A stretch of 64,000 nt of DNA. Source: CAIZGX01 sp044349305. GTDB lineage: Bacteria; Bacteroidota; Bacteroidia; Flavobacteriales_D; Sanyastnellaceae. The translations under genes and the position numbers were made by a program. The stretch lies in assembly GCA_044349305.1 (NCBI GenBank), contig JBIKRF010000001.1, positions 1 through 64,000 of the forward strand. The letters run 5' to 3'. Positions 19,019-27,208 of this stretch are shown here, one piece after another (within the stretch, counting starts at the first letter, position 1; every line of letters begins with the position of its first letter). The notes under the pieces are model-generated. The model saw only the letters and a program-made list of their open reading frames with translations. It was not told where the DNA came from and made no database searches.

Positions 19019-19812
19019 AAAAACACATTTTCAGTTTGCTGATAGTCTTATCAGCTGTTTTATTTTCTTGTGAGAAAGAGGAAGCTCCCGCCATGGTTTT
19101 TAATCCAGGCGGGAGTTTTTTTCAATCTGGCCTTGAGAATTTTTGGTTAAGTGTAAACTGTTCTTCAGGAAAGAGTTTAGACCGTATAGATGTTTATATC
19201 TCGACCAACACAGAACCTGAGCATTTAGACACGACAGCGTCTTTGAACGGAAAAGAGTTCTTGTTTATTTATTCGAGGAATTTCGCTAATGGATATAGCG
19301 AAGGTCAGTCGGTTTATCTAAGATTTGTATTGTATGATTCGAATGGAACCTCTTCGATGGCCATTAAGCGAATTGACCTCATTAGTTCTCCACTGCAATT
19401 GCAGAGTGGATTAGAGTTTTACGCGTTGAACAATACCTTATTCAATGCATTTGATTTAGTTTCGGCTGAAGCTGTTTATTACGATGCTACTCTGCCAAAT
19501 GGAATTTCACCAGCGTTGCAAGAGTTTAGCACAGATACCTTGAACGGGCCCAATGATTTGACATACAAATGGTATTCTCCGAATGGGTGTTTATTTGCGC
19601 ATGTACCATTGGTTAATTTCGACAATGTATTGCGTTCAGATTTGCCTTCGTTATACAATTCGACACAGCATTTGGTTGTAACCGATTCGTTGTATGTAGG
19701 CGATATTTATATTGTAAAGGAGTCTTCTTCTCCTAATTATTATCTTATTAAAATCACCGACATCGTTGGCGGCAATCAGCCCGGCAGGTATACGTTTGAT
19801 TTGAAGAAATAG
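19015..19812 (+). CDS. Lipoprotein of unknown function, GTG start
   Basis: A 265-residue product starting at a GTG that overlaps the preceding TGA (GTGA junction), which indicates translational coupling. The lipobox is LSAVLFSC with Cys at residue 19, followed by the acidic EKEE stretch frequent in exported Bacteroidota lipoproteins. The rest is beta-rich with no motif I can name. It is the last backbone gene before the island. Confidence 0.78.
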   Translation: MKKHIFSLLIVLSAVLFSCEKEEAPAMVFNPGGSFFQSGLENFWLSVNCSSGKSLDRIDVYISTNTEPEHLDTTASLNGKEFLFIYSRNFANGYSEGQSVYLRFVLYDSNGTSSMAIKRIDLISSPLQLQSGLEFYALNNTLFNAFDLVSAEAVYYDATLPNGISPALQEFSTDTLNGPNDLTYKWYSPNGCLFAHVPLVNFDNVLRSDLPSLYNSTQHLVVTDSLYVGDIYIVKESSSPNYYLIKITDIVGGNQPGRYTFDLKK

Positions 19813-19877
19813 AAGGGCGGGGGAGTTTAAGTGAATGGTCGGACCCCACTCTTTTTTCTTATTTTTTTTAAAACTAA

Positions 19878-19922
19878 AAATCCCGAAGCCTAAGTATTTT
19901 TCGGCCTTCGGGATTTATTTTG
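19878..19922 (+). terminator. Rho-independent terminator closing the envelope operon
   Basis: An 11-bp stem, AAATCCCGAAG (19878-19888) with CTTCGGGATTT (19906-19916), followed by a short T-rich tail. It marks the end of the backbone transcription unit just before the integrase region. Confidence 0.82.
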
Positions 19923-19944
19923 TGGAGATAATCGCTCCACAAAA
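19918..19944 (+). repeat. Perfect palindrome with 7-nt spacer; candidate recombinase core site
   Basis: A 10-bp arm TTTTGTGGAG (19918-19927) faces its exact inverse CTCCACAAAA (19935-19944) across a 7-nt spacer. Two inverted arms of about 10 bp around a 6-8 bp spacer is the layout of a tyrosine-recombinase crossover site. Its place between the last backbone gene and the integrase gene makes it an attL candidate. No second copy was seen in the window, so this is unproven. A simple hairpin after the terminator is the alternative. Confidence 0.4.
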
Positions 19945-19948
19945 TATG

Positions 19949-20056
19949 AATCTCATTAGATTTCATTAGATTTTTAAAAAATTTGTAAAGTGTTGACAAT
20001 AAGCAGTTTGAAATGCTGTTTTTGACAAGAGGTGTCTAAATAGATCTAATGAGATT
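19949..20056. repeat. 12-bp perfect inverted repeat upstream of the integrase
   Basis: AATCTCATTAGA (19949-19960) and its exact inverse TCTAATGAGATT (20045-20056) lie 84 bp apart. A partial direct copy (TTCATTAGATTT) follows the left arm, and a small hairpin (AGCA...TGCT) lies between. The spacing suits arm-type or accessory-protein binding sites of an integrase intasome (inference). Confidence 0.5.
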
Positions 20057-20061
20057 TAACG

Positions 20062-20094
20062 ATGTGGGCTTAATGTGGGCTTAATGTGGGCTTA
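20062..20094 (+). repeat. Three tandem 11-bp repeats in the integrase promoter region
   Basis: ATGTGGGCTTA occurs three times with no mismatch and no gap, about one helical turn per unit. The array ends about 20 bp before the -7 element of the integrase gene. It could be a protein-binding array for the integrase arm domain or for a repressor of its promoter. Confidence 0.7.
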
Positions 20095-20112
20095 ATTTAG
20101 ATACTTTTTTTG

Positions 20113-20120
20113 TAGCTTTG
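20113..20120 (+). promoter_or_regulatory. Bacteroidota -7 promoter element of the integrase gene
   Basis: TAGCTTTG matches TAnnTTTG and ends 4 bases before the integrase ATG at 20125, implying a leaderless mRNA. Confidence 0.5.
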
Positions 20121-20124
20121 AAGC

Positions 20125-21387
20125 ATGAGAATTTTCAGCTTTGTTATCCAGTCAAAAGTTGCTAGTGAGAATGCAACAATAAACGTTCGAATGCGAGTCG
20201 GAAGAACAGTCGATTTCAAAATGAGCACCTATTTGACTGTGCCTATTTCGAAATGGGACAAAAAGACGGGTTCTGTCAAGAACGCAAAAACTTCTGAATT
20301 GAAAGAACTCGTTGTGAGTTTGAGCGACATCACGCACAGGTTGAATGAAGCGTATTTGAATCATTCAAGAAGCGGAGGTGAATTTACACGTGAGTGGTTG
20401 CAGAGTGTCATTCATCCGAAAAAGAAAAAGAAGAGCAAGGAGGAGGTAAGCCTTCCAGTCACGTTGGTCGAGTATTTCGATTACTACATCAATGTCAAGC
20501 GCTCAACAGCAGCAAAAGAATCTGTGAAGAAATGGTCTTCCGTTCGCCAGAAGATTATTGCTTTTCAAAAGAGCAGACGAAAAGTGATTCTGTTAAAAGA
20601 AGTGAATGAGCAGTTCAGAATAGACTTTGAAGATTTTTGTAAGAAGAAGGAAAAGCTTAGTGCGAATTATTTTGAACGTGTGCTGTCGTTCATTAAAACG
20701 ATTTGCAAACACGCTGGACAGAACAACATAGACATTAGTCCGCAGCTTCATGGATTGAGGGCAAAGAAAGAGGCCGTGCACAAGATATATTTGACTCGAG
20801 AGGAAATTGAATTGTTGCATAATTCGACCATGCCCAACGCAGATTTGGAAAACTCGAAAGACTGGTTGGTGATTTCGTGCAATACTGCGCAGCGTATTTC
20901 TGACTTCATGAATTTCAAGAAGAGCGACATGGTTGATATTGTGGATGGCTCGAATAGAATTCAGGCGATTAAGATCACACAGCAGAAGACGGGGAAGTTG
21001 CTTGAAATTCCATTGTTTAAAATGGTTCGTGAAATATTGGATAAGCGCGGAGGTGAATTTCCGGAGGCTATTTCTGATCAACGATACAATACGAACATCA
21101 AGAAGATTTGTCAACTTGTTGGAATAAACGAAGTGGTCTTCGGATCGAAGATGGACAAGGCGACCAAGCGCTTGGTTACCGGGAATTTTCCGAAGTATGA
21201 ATTGGTTTCATCGCACATCGGGAGGAGATCGTTCGCGACGTGTCAGTATGGACATTTGCCGAACACGCACATTATGGCTTACACGGGTCATTCCACCGAG
21301 AAGCAATTACTTGCGTATATTGGCAAACCACAAGCAGAAGTATCTAAATTGTCTATTGAAAAACTGATGAGTAATGGTTGGATTTAA
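20125..21387 (+). CDS. Tyrosine recombinase / site-specific integrase
   Basis: A 420-residue Bacteroidota-type integrase. The N-terminal arm DNA-binding domain covers about 1-95, the SAM-like core-binding domain about 110-205, and the catalytic domain about 220-410. The catalytic residues are visible: R257 in NTAQRISDFMNF, H364-x-x-R367 in SSHIGRRSFAT, H389 in TGHST and nucleophile Y398 in LLAYIG. It marks the left end of the accessory island. The gene overlaps the next one by 14 bp. No transfer or conjugation genes are visible in the window. Confidence 0.96.
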   Translation: MRIFSFVIQSKVASENATINVRMRVGRTVDFKMSTYLTVPISKWDKKTGSVKNAKTSELKELVVSLSDITHRLNEAYLNHSRSGGEFTREWLQSVIHPKKKKKSKEEVSLPVTLVEYFDYYINVKRSTAAKESVKKWSSVRQKIIAFQKSRRKVILLKEVNEQFRIDFEDFCKKKEKLSANYFERVLSFIKTICKHAGQNNIDISPQLHGLRAKKEAVHKIYLTREEIELLHNSTMPNADLENSKDWLVISCNTAQRISDFMNFKKSDMVDIVDGSNRIQAIKITQQKTGKLLEIPLFKMVREILDKRGGEFPEAISDQRYNTNIKKICQLVGINEVVFGSKMDKATKRLVTGNFPKYELVSSHIGRRSFATCQYGHLPNTHIMAYTGHSTEKQLLAYIGKPQAEVSKLSIEKLMSNGWI

Positions 21388-22207
21388 TACGTTTGAGAAC
21401 TGGAAGAAAGGGGAATTTGTTTTTCATGAAACCTATGTCCTTGAATCTGATGGGGATTCAAAAGTTAGAAGTGTTTTAGAAAATGACGTTTTGGCTGAAG
21501 AACTCTTGAAAATAAGAGCATATCAAATCGATTTCGGGTTGAAGCAAAAACAAAAAAGATTCTCAATAGCCAAAAAAGATTTTATACTTCGATTTAGCAA
21601 TAGTATTTCACCCTTGGATCTATTCAAATCAGAGTTGCAGGATTTAAAAAAGATTCTTTTAGGTCATCTTCCAAAGCAGATTAGTTTTTATTATTCTGAA
21701 ACATTTGGGTTTAAGTTGACGAGAATACAGTTAGATGGCATAGCAGAATTCTATTATCGTGTAATTGAAAAAGGGGATATGGCCAATTACAGTTTTGTTG
21801 CAAGTGATGAAGTTTTTTCTGATTCGAATGAGTTTGCTCCGCAAGGATTCGCGTATTTTATTTTCGAATTGTACAATTGCTTGTTGGAATTGAAGAGAGG
21901 TAAATTGGCGAGAATAAATAAATTTTTAACCAAGGATCGAAGCTTAGTCGCTTTGAATTTTGCAAATGGTGAAATTTTTAGACTACACGATGAAGTAAAA
22001 AATCACGAAAGAATCGCCGAATTGTTGAATTTGACCAAAGCTAGGCCGTATATATCAGACTCATTCAGCGAGAGCAGAAGAAAAGGCAATAAGTCGATAT
22101 TCAACAAACCGAAACTTCTTCGGGAATTAAAGGAATACTGTGAGTTTTTTGATATCGAACTGTGCGAGAAGTTTCTCGAGTTTGAGCGGAAGAATGCCGT
22201 GATTTGA
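21374..22207 (+). CDS. Island protein of unknown function downstream of the integrase
   Basis: A 277-residue soluble protein that I cannot assign. It is rich in charged helices, with a basic Arg/Lys/Ser cluster near 235-250 (ESRRKGNKSIFNKPKLLRE). It begins 14 bp inside the integrase gene, so translation is probably coupled. That location and size recall the RteC-type regulators of Bacteroidota mobile elements, but I see no diagnostic motif and treat this only as a possibility. Confidence 0.65.
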   Translation: MVGFNTFENWKKGEFVFHETYVLESDGDSKVRSVLENDVLAEELLKIRAYQIDFGLKQKQKRFSIAKKDFILRFSNSISPLDLFKSELQDLKKILLGHLPKQISFYYSETFGFKLTRIQLDGIAEFYYRVIEKGDMANYSFVASDEVFSDSNEFAPQGFAYFIFELYNCLLELKRGKLARINKFLTKDRSLVALNFANGEIFRLHDEVKNHERIAELLNLTKARPYISDSFSESRRKGNKSIFNKPKLLRELKEYCEFFDIELCEKFLEFERKNAVI

Positions 22208-22322
22208 TTTCTTTAGAAGTCGTTTTGTAATCCGTACTATTCCCGTACCGTTTTTCATGAAGATTTTTTAGGAATTGTGCCAATTTCGCTTTCGAACCTT
22301 CACAATATCGGAGGTAACGCAA

Positions 22323-22583
22323 ATGATAACACACAATGATGTACCTGCAGTCCTTGAGCAAATTCAGCAAGACTTGCAGCGCGTATTGTTCTTACTGGAC
22401 AGCGCAAAAGAAAAGAGTAAAGATGACGATACACTGATGACCAGGCAGGAGGTGGTAGCCTTGTTTAAAATACACATGTCCACGCTGTATAATTGGTTGA
22501 AAAGCAAGAGATTGAAGCGAATATGCTTAGGAGGTCGGGTGTATTTCCGTTACAAGGATATAATGGACATAATAAAAAAGTAG
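22323..22583 (+). CDS. Small helix-turn-helix (HTH_17/excisionase-like) DNA-binding protein
   Basis: An 86-residue protein started at the ATG at 22323. A helical N-terminus is followed by a MerR/excisionase-type helix-turn-helix: LMTRQEVVALFKIHMSTLYNWLKSK then a wing, GGRVYFRYKDIMDII. In Bacteroidota mobile elements these proteins bind at att sites or regulate the integrase. A longer in-frame start at 22275 adds residues not typical of the family. Confidence 0.83.
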   Translation: MITHNDVPAVLEQIQQDLQRVLFLLDSAKEKSKDDDTLMTRQEVVALFKIHMSTLYNWLKSKRLKRICLGGRVYFRYKDIMDIIKK

Positions 22584-22586
22584 ACT

Positions 22587-22949
22587 ATGCCGATTCAACT
22601 ACCTAAAATCCCTTGCAAGATTTGTAAGATGCTATTCGAACCAACAAATAGTGGACATAAGATGTATTGCGGTGATAAATGCACGAATACAGCTGGGAAT
22701 TCGAAGAAGAGAATGAGGAGAGAAGGCCTTCGAAAGAATATTGAAATATTGAATAGTCTGAATATTCCACTGAATTCCTCTATCTCAAGTTCCAACGACG
22801 AGCTTCAATCAAAAGGCTTCAAGGGCGAGTTCAATTCGAAGTACCTCGAAATTTGGTCAGAGCAAGATGGTGCGAACGCCTATCGTGTGTATTACGGTTC
22901 ATATGTAGTTGTCAATCAGAGAGGAAAGCTTACCATTTATAGTTTTTAG
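22587..22949 (+). CDS. Small zinc-ribbon-like protein of unknown function
   Basis: A 120-residue protein with two Cys pairs near the N-terminus, CKICKMLF and YCGDKCTNT, with an intervening His. This is the layout of a small zinc finger found in mobile-element proteins. A basic helix follows (SKKRMRREGLRKN). It starts 3 bases after the HTH gene and ends just before the next small gene, so the three appear to be one transcript. Confidence 0.68.
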   Translation: MPIQLPKIPCKICKMLFEPTNSGHKMYCGDKCTNTAGNSKKRMRREGLRKNIEILNSLNIPLNSSISSSNDELQSKGFKGEFNSKYLEIWSEQDGANAYRVYYGSYVVVNQRGKLTIYSF

Positions 22950-22950
22950 T

Positions 22951-23172
22951 ATGAAATATTTGACTGAAAATCAAGTGTGGAGAGGGTTGGAAGTACCCAT
23001 TCCTAGAAGTTTGGAATTTGCATCAAATTCGGGTATCCGCATTGAGCAATTGGAAAAACAGAACGAAACGTCAACGTACATCATTGTGGGCTGCTTGCTT
23101 CTGCTAACGGGAATGGCAATCTATGCTATGGTTGATGCGAACAGAAGGGAAATGCAGAGGCGGATAGTCTAA
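22951..23172 (+). CDS. Small single-span membrane protein
   Basis: A 73-residue protein starting at the ATG one base after the preceding stop. Its only clear feature is a transmembrane helix at about 45-63 (TYIIVGCLLLLTGMAIYAMV), followed by a short basic tail (DANRREMQRRIV). No family was recognised. It is the last gene before the retron region. Confidence 0.55.
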   Translation: MKYLTENQVWRGLEVPIPRSLEFASNSGIRIEQLEKQNETSTYIIVGCLLLLTGMAIYAMVDANRREMQRRIV

Positions 23173-23375
23173 ATTGGACGAAGTCTCTCTCCTAAGAGAT
23201 TCGTATATTTTCTTTGCTGAAGAAATTCGATGAAAATATCGTTTGCTGTGCAACACATTATCACAGGTTTTTGGTTATTTTGCATCCATGCGAAATGCTA
23301 ACTCGATATCGGAGTTAGTGAGGGAAAAGTTACTGTGCATTACAAGCACACAGATATTAGTTCTCTTTGCAAAAC

Positions 23376-23587
23376 GTTCATTGAATGCCTGCTGCCAAAT
23401 ATTGATTTTTCCATCTGGAATTTTGTGTTATACATTTTTCAAATCGGATGGTGTTCTCTGAATTTCAGAGAATGAATGTTCTTCAGTAATTCACCAGAGA
23501 AACTCTTTACTTAGTTTTTTTGAATCAGAAGGAAATATTATTTTAACAAGTCATAAACAAAGAGTATCGCAGCAGGCATCAATGAAC
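23376..23587 (+). ncRNA. Retron non-coding RNA (msr-msd) with a1/a2 inverted repeat
   Basis: The 429-bp gene-free stretch 23173-23601 ends at the reverse transcriptase start and holds the expected retron RNA. The a1 strand GTTCATTGAATGCCTGCTGC (23376-23395) pairs with a2 GCAGCAGGCATCAATGAAC (23569-23587) with a single bulge. Inside are a stem CCATCTGG/TCGGATGG (23411-23451), a perfect 8-bp hairpin TTCTCTGA/TCAGAGAA (23454-23472), and an msd-like outer stem (CTTC...ATTC at 23481-23492 with GAAT...GAAG at 23522-23531) capped by an AGAG/CTCT hairpin. A -7-like TCTCTTTG (23362-23369) would start transcription at a1. A further hairpin, CTAACTC/GAGTTAG (23298-23318), lies upstream. The branching G and msd ends are not determined. 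Confidence 0.82.
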
Positions 23588-23601
23588 TTAATACTAATAA
23601 G

Positions 23602-24786
23602 ATGTTAGAACAAGAATATATCAACCAAGTCAGGATTTCTTTTGCTAAAATGAAAACGAAGCAGGATTTACTTGATTTGTTGAACTATGTCAAACCCAAA
23701 ATTTATGGAGCGAATTCTGTTGATTTTAAATTGAGCCAATTAACATGGCATGCAAATGCGAAACTTGGAGGTGTAAGATATCTCAGCTTTAGTGTAAAAA
23801 AGAAGTCAGGTGCAGAGAGAGTAATCCACGCTCCAGTTAAAGGATTAAAAGCACTACAGAAAACACTTTCATTAATACTTCAATGTGTGTACATCCCCAA
23901 TAAATCGGCAACTGGATTTGTAAATGGTAGAAGCATAGTTGACAATGCGAAAATTCATGTTTTTAGTAATTATGTATACAACATTGATTTAAAGGATTTT
24001 TTTCCTAGTGTTGACCAAGCTAGAGTATGGAAGACAATTCAGTTAAAACCCTTCAATTTAGATAATCGAAAGGAAATTGCTAGTATAATCGCTTCTATTG
24101 TTTGTACTGAAATGGAAGTTGAAAGAGTTGATGAAAATGGTTGTTGGCATAAAGTTAAAAGAAATGTTTTGCCACAGGGGGCACCAACATCTCCTGTAAT
24201 TACAAATATTATTTGTCAAAAATTAGATTATTTATTATTGGCAGTTGCAAATAGATTCGGGCTTAAGTATAGTCGGTATGCTGATGATATAACATTCAGT
24301 TCAATGCATAATGTTTATCAGCCAGGAAGCGATTTCTTAAATGAACTTCACAGAATAATTTCAGAACAAAAATTTCATATTAAGGAAAGCAAGACTCGGC
24401 TTCAAAAATCGGGTTATCGACAAGAGGTTACTGGTTTATTGGTAAATGAAGATGTTAATGTTAAGAAGCGCTATGTTAAGCAACTTCGTATGTGGCTCTA
24501 TCTCTGGGAGAGATATGGTTATGAACGTGCTTCGAATTATTTCTTTCATCATTACTTATTAGACAAGGGGCACGTGAATGATGGCAAACCCGAAATGCGA
24601 AATGTGATTTCTGGTAAACTAGATTACTTGAAAATGGTGAAGGGGAAAGGAAATGCTCAGTATTGTCTATTAAGAGAAAGGTTTGAGAAATTAGTAAGGT
24701 CCAGTGAAATTGATAAAGTTTTGAGTATTTGGGAAAACATTGGTTTGGAGACTGCAATTATTTATTTCAATTCAAAAAGGAAATAA
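23602..24786 (+). CDS. Retron-type reverse transcriptase
   Basis: A 394-residue reverse transcriptase with retron hallmarks: the region-X motif NAKIH (115-119, NAxxH), DLKDFFPS (129-136) in the first catalytic palm motif, PQGAPTSP (191-198), the catalytic YADD box (226-229), and the region-Y VTG motif (276-278). Retron RTs copy the msd part of their own RNA into a branched multicopy single-stranded DNA. The gene starts 14 bp after the a2 repeat and is followed at 8 bp by the first of three accessory genes. Codon use is clearly more AT-rich than the backbone. Confidence 0.95.
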   Translation: MLEQEYINQVRISFAKMKTKQDLLDLLNYVKPKIYGANSVDFKLSQLTWHANAKLGGVRYLSFSVKKKSGAERVIHAPVKGLKALQKTLSLILQCVYIPNKSATGFVNGRSIVDNAKIHVFSNYVYNIDLKDFFPSVDQARVWKTIQLKPFNLDNRKEIASIIASIVCTEMEVERVDENGCWHKVKRNVLPQGAPTSPVITNIICQKLDYLLLAVANRFGLKYSRYADDITFSSMHNVYQPGSDFLNELHRIISEQKFHIKESKTRLQKSGYRQEVTGLLVNEDVNVKKRYVKQLRMWLYLWERYGYERASNYFFHHYLLDKGHVNDGKPEMRNVISGKLDYLKMVKGKGNAQYCLLRERFEKLVRSSEIDKVLSIWENIGLETAIIYFNSKRK

Positions 24787-24794
24787 CCTAAATT

Positions 24795-26018
24795 ATGGAG
24801 AAATATAAGTTCTTTCAAGATTTGTTAAGCGAAAAATATATTACACAAGAGCAAAGAAATAGATTAGTCGCTCTGATTTCTAGGGAAATGAAGTCAATTG
24901 AAAAGGGAGCTGTTGAGAACGGAGCAGATGTGACAAGGACCTTTGATAAATTAGAGGCTTATACAGATTCGAAGTCTGTAGTCTTAAAACGAAAGAGTGA
25001 CGATCTTCCTAAATATTTCGACCCGTTTTTTTTACATGATTATTTGTTTCGTTTTAACCAGAATAAAATACTTAAATCGGCATGTCACAAAATGGATATA
25101 AATGAATTAGAGAATGTTTTGGATTATTGTTCAACTGATTTTTATGATTTTCAAGTTCATAGGCATAAGCTACTAGAAGCCTTTGAGAAGCATGATAAAG
25201 GCAAAGCTCCTGCTAATATGAAGAGCTTGATTCGGAGTTACTTAACGGGGAAGAATTATAGGGGGAAAGATTCGTTTTGGACTGAGAATGAAATCAAAGT
25301 GAATTGGATGTATCCAGAGCTTGAACTTTGGTGCGGAAATAATCCGAAGATCCCGCCTACTCCTGATGACGGATTGATGGAAAAAATTGAGAATAGGGGG
25401 TTTAAATTTAGTAGCCCAATATTTATTAAAGAGTCAAATGAGTTTATCTCCACATTTTCGGATTTACTCATTTATTTTAAAAAGCAATTTCATATCCGGA
25501 GTGATAATTCATTAAAGAAAATTATTGAAGAGTGCAATTCAGTGTCTTTTTGGAAAGATAGACTGATATTTGAAATAGATGACAACTTCCCTAAGAATAT
25601 TGAGTTTTTTACGGATGTTGATAAATTAAAACAAGCTTACAGGAGATTGTTGGAGTTGATTTGGGAACAGTGTGAATTAAATAGTGCTCCAAATAAAGTT
25701 ACTCTCATGCTAAGAGAGAGCGTTGAGAGTATTGAGTTTTCCATTATTCACAACAATTTTAATTATGGTAAATCACTTAATAATACTTTAGAGAGATTAG
25801 GGAATTCATATAGAAATTTGATTAAGAGACAAGTAAATGGTCTTTGCAATTTTTATTTAAAAGCTGATTTTGAGAATGACGGCCCTTATCAAATTGGGAT
25901 ATGGGACAGGCACGGTTTGTGGGATGTGGAAAAACCTTTGCCAATTAAGCTAGATCAGGCTGTTGGTGGGGTTGAGCATATATTTGAGTTTAGAAAAACA
26001 AGGAAAAAGATTTTATGA
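24795..26018 (+). CDS. Retron-operon protein 1, unrecognised; possibly a degenerate kinase-like sensor
   Basis: A 407-residue soluble, mostly helical protein I do not recognise. It starts 8 bp after the RT stop and overlaps the next gene by 4 bp (ATGA), so it belongs to the retron operon. The final 120 residues are loosely laid out like a GHKL ATPase: a helix LMLRESVESIEFSIIHNNFN where an N box would be, a strand ending in IGIWDRHGLWD where a D-box would be, and a closing GGVEHIFEFRK strand. Key Asn and Gly residues are not convincingly present. With two receiver-like partners downstream, a sensor role is attractive but speculative. Confidence 0.7.
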   Translation: MEKYKFFQDLLSEKYITQEQRNRLVALISREMKSIEKGAVENGADVTRTFDKLEAYTDSKSVVLKRKSDDLPKYFDPFFLHDYLFRFNQNKILKSACHKMDINELENVLDYCSTDFYDFQVHRHKLLEAFEKHDKGKAPANMKSLIRSYLTGKNYRGKDSFWTENEIKVNWMYPELELWCGNNPKIPPTPDDGLMEKIENRGFKFSSPIFIKESNEFISTFSDLLIYFKKQFHIRSDNSLKKIIEECNSVSFWKDRLIFEIDDNFPKNIEFFTDVDKLKQAYRRLLELIWEQCELNSAPNKVTLMLRESVESIEFSIIHNNFNYGKSLNNTLERLGNSYRNLIKRQVNGLCNFYLKADFENDGPYQIGIWDRHGLWDVEKPLPIKLDQAVGGVEHIFEFRKTRKKIL

Positions 26019-27202
26019 TTTATTTAATTGATGATAAAAAATTAAGGCAAGAAGAAGATTACGGATGGACAAAAGAAAGATTTGCGAAGTTTAGTGATAA
26101 GATTTGTACAATTCATTCTTACGATGAACTTACTTTGAAAAAGGAAGAGATATTTCGCGAAGACAACATAATATTCTATCACGAGTCTTTTCTAGACAAT
26201 TCAGTGTCTCACCATTTATCATTGGACTTAAGGCAAGAATTGTTATTGTTTTCAGAGACTTATAGCTCTTATATAGTCTATTTTAGTGGTAGTAAGGACA
26301 CACGAGAAGTTTCAGGTAAAATAATTAATGTGTCTGTTTCTGCATTATATTTTAATTTAGAAATATTTTTAAGGAATCTGAATTCAGAAAGTTTCAACTT
26401 GAATTATTTGTTGTTTGGCGAGAAACCAGATGTTGAAATTGAATTGTCAGAACTTGTGAAGTCAGATTGTCATAAGTCAAATTCTGAATCACCTCTTGAA
26501 GCTTCTGGTTCAGTGCTCTTCATGCATCCTCAATCAAATTTTATCACAAATCCACTGAATAATTGCGTTGAAAGAGATTTGTTCAATTTGAAATCAGACG
26601 AAGATTTTTCAAGGAAAGTTGCAGATTTTTGCGATGATTTAAAATTTGATGATATTTTTATTCCTTTGTGTTTTGGTCATACGTTTTCTGATTTTAATGG
26701 TCTACGTTTAGCATGCCATATTCGTTTTACAAAATGTAAGAATCAGTTGGCAAGAATTTTTATTTATGGATCGGTAGGTGTCGAACATCTTTTAGATAAT
26801 GAGTGTGTTGATATTCTAAAGACCCGAAATGTATTTTTGATACCATTCTCAAAGAAAGCCATTCATAAGGCTAATCATAGTACAAGACAGTTTTATGATT
26901 TGTCAGATTTGAAATTTGAATTGTCAAAGATAAAGTTTGAAGTCCCTTCTAATTATTATGATAATCATGCCATCGCAAATGAATGGGGCGTTTTTCAGAT
27001 GGCAAGGAATGCAGGAATTCTAGCGAGTGAAATCAATGGTTTTGATTCTAGAAAACTTGAAAACTTATATTTTAAGTGGCTAATAGCAAAGAATGGATTG
27101 ACAGATCCTATTCCAATTGAACAAAAGGAGGAGCAGCTGAAATACACGAAGAAACTTCCGGGTTTAAAAGTAATAGGGAAAATTAATCATCTTAATAAAT
27201 AA
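26015..27202 (+). CDS. Retron-operon protein 2 with a degenerate receiver-like N-terminus
   Basis: A 395-residue protein. The first 120 residues follow the alternating pattern of a CheY-like receiver: MIYLIDDKKLRQ with the acidic pair D6-D7, a third strand NIIFYHESFLD (51-61) where the phosphoacceptor Asp should be but is replaced by His-Glu, and a fourth strand SYIVYFSGSKD (85-95). It probably cannot be phosphorylated in the usual way. The rest (about 150-395) is an unrecognised domain with LKFDDIFIPLCFGHTFSDFNG and GLRLACHIRF segments. It overlaps protein 1 by 4 bp and lies 6 bp from protein 3. Confidence 0.75.
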   Translation: MIYLIDDKKLRQEEDYGWTKERFAKFSDKICTIHSYDELTLKKEEIFREDNIIFYHESFLDNSVSHHLSLDLRQELLLFSETYSSYIVYFSGSKDTREVSGKIINVSVSALYFNLEIFLRNLNSESFNLNYLLFGEKPDVEIELSELVKSDCHKSNSESPLEASGSVLFMHPQSNFITNPLNNCVERDLFNLKSDEDFSRKVADFCDDLKFDDIFIPLCFGHTFSDFNGLRLACHIRFTKCKNQLARIFIYGSVGVEHLLDNECVDILKTRNVFLIPFSKKAIHKANHSTRQFYDLSDLKFELSKIKFEVPSNYYDNHAIANEWGVFQMARNAGILASEINGFDSRKLENLYFKWLIAKNGLTDPIPIEQKEEQLKYTKKLPGLKVIGKINHLNK

Positions 27203-27208
27203 ATTCCT

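Noticed and set aside
19921..19934. Possible tRNA 3'-end remnant (GTGGAGATAATCG resembles the reverse complement of a tRNA acceptor end)
   Set aside because: No T-arm or further tRNA sequence follows and no CCA-end context is seen. The perfect palindrome explains the bases better.
20593..21114. Minus-strand open frame of 173 codons inside the integrase gene
   Set aside because: It is antisense to the catalytic domain, which carries all expected residues; no independent support.
23243..23461. Short open frame in the spacer before the reverse transcriptase
   Set aside because: It lies across the a1 repeat and the msr-like stems, has no start context or protein-like pattern, and the region is better explained as the retron RNA.
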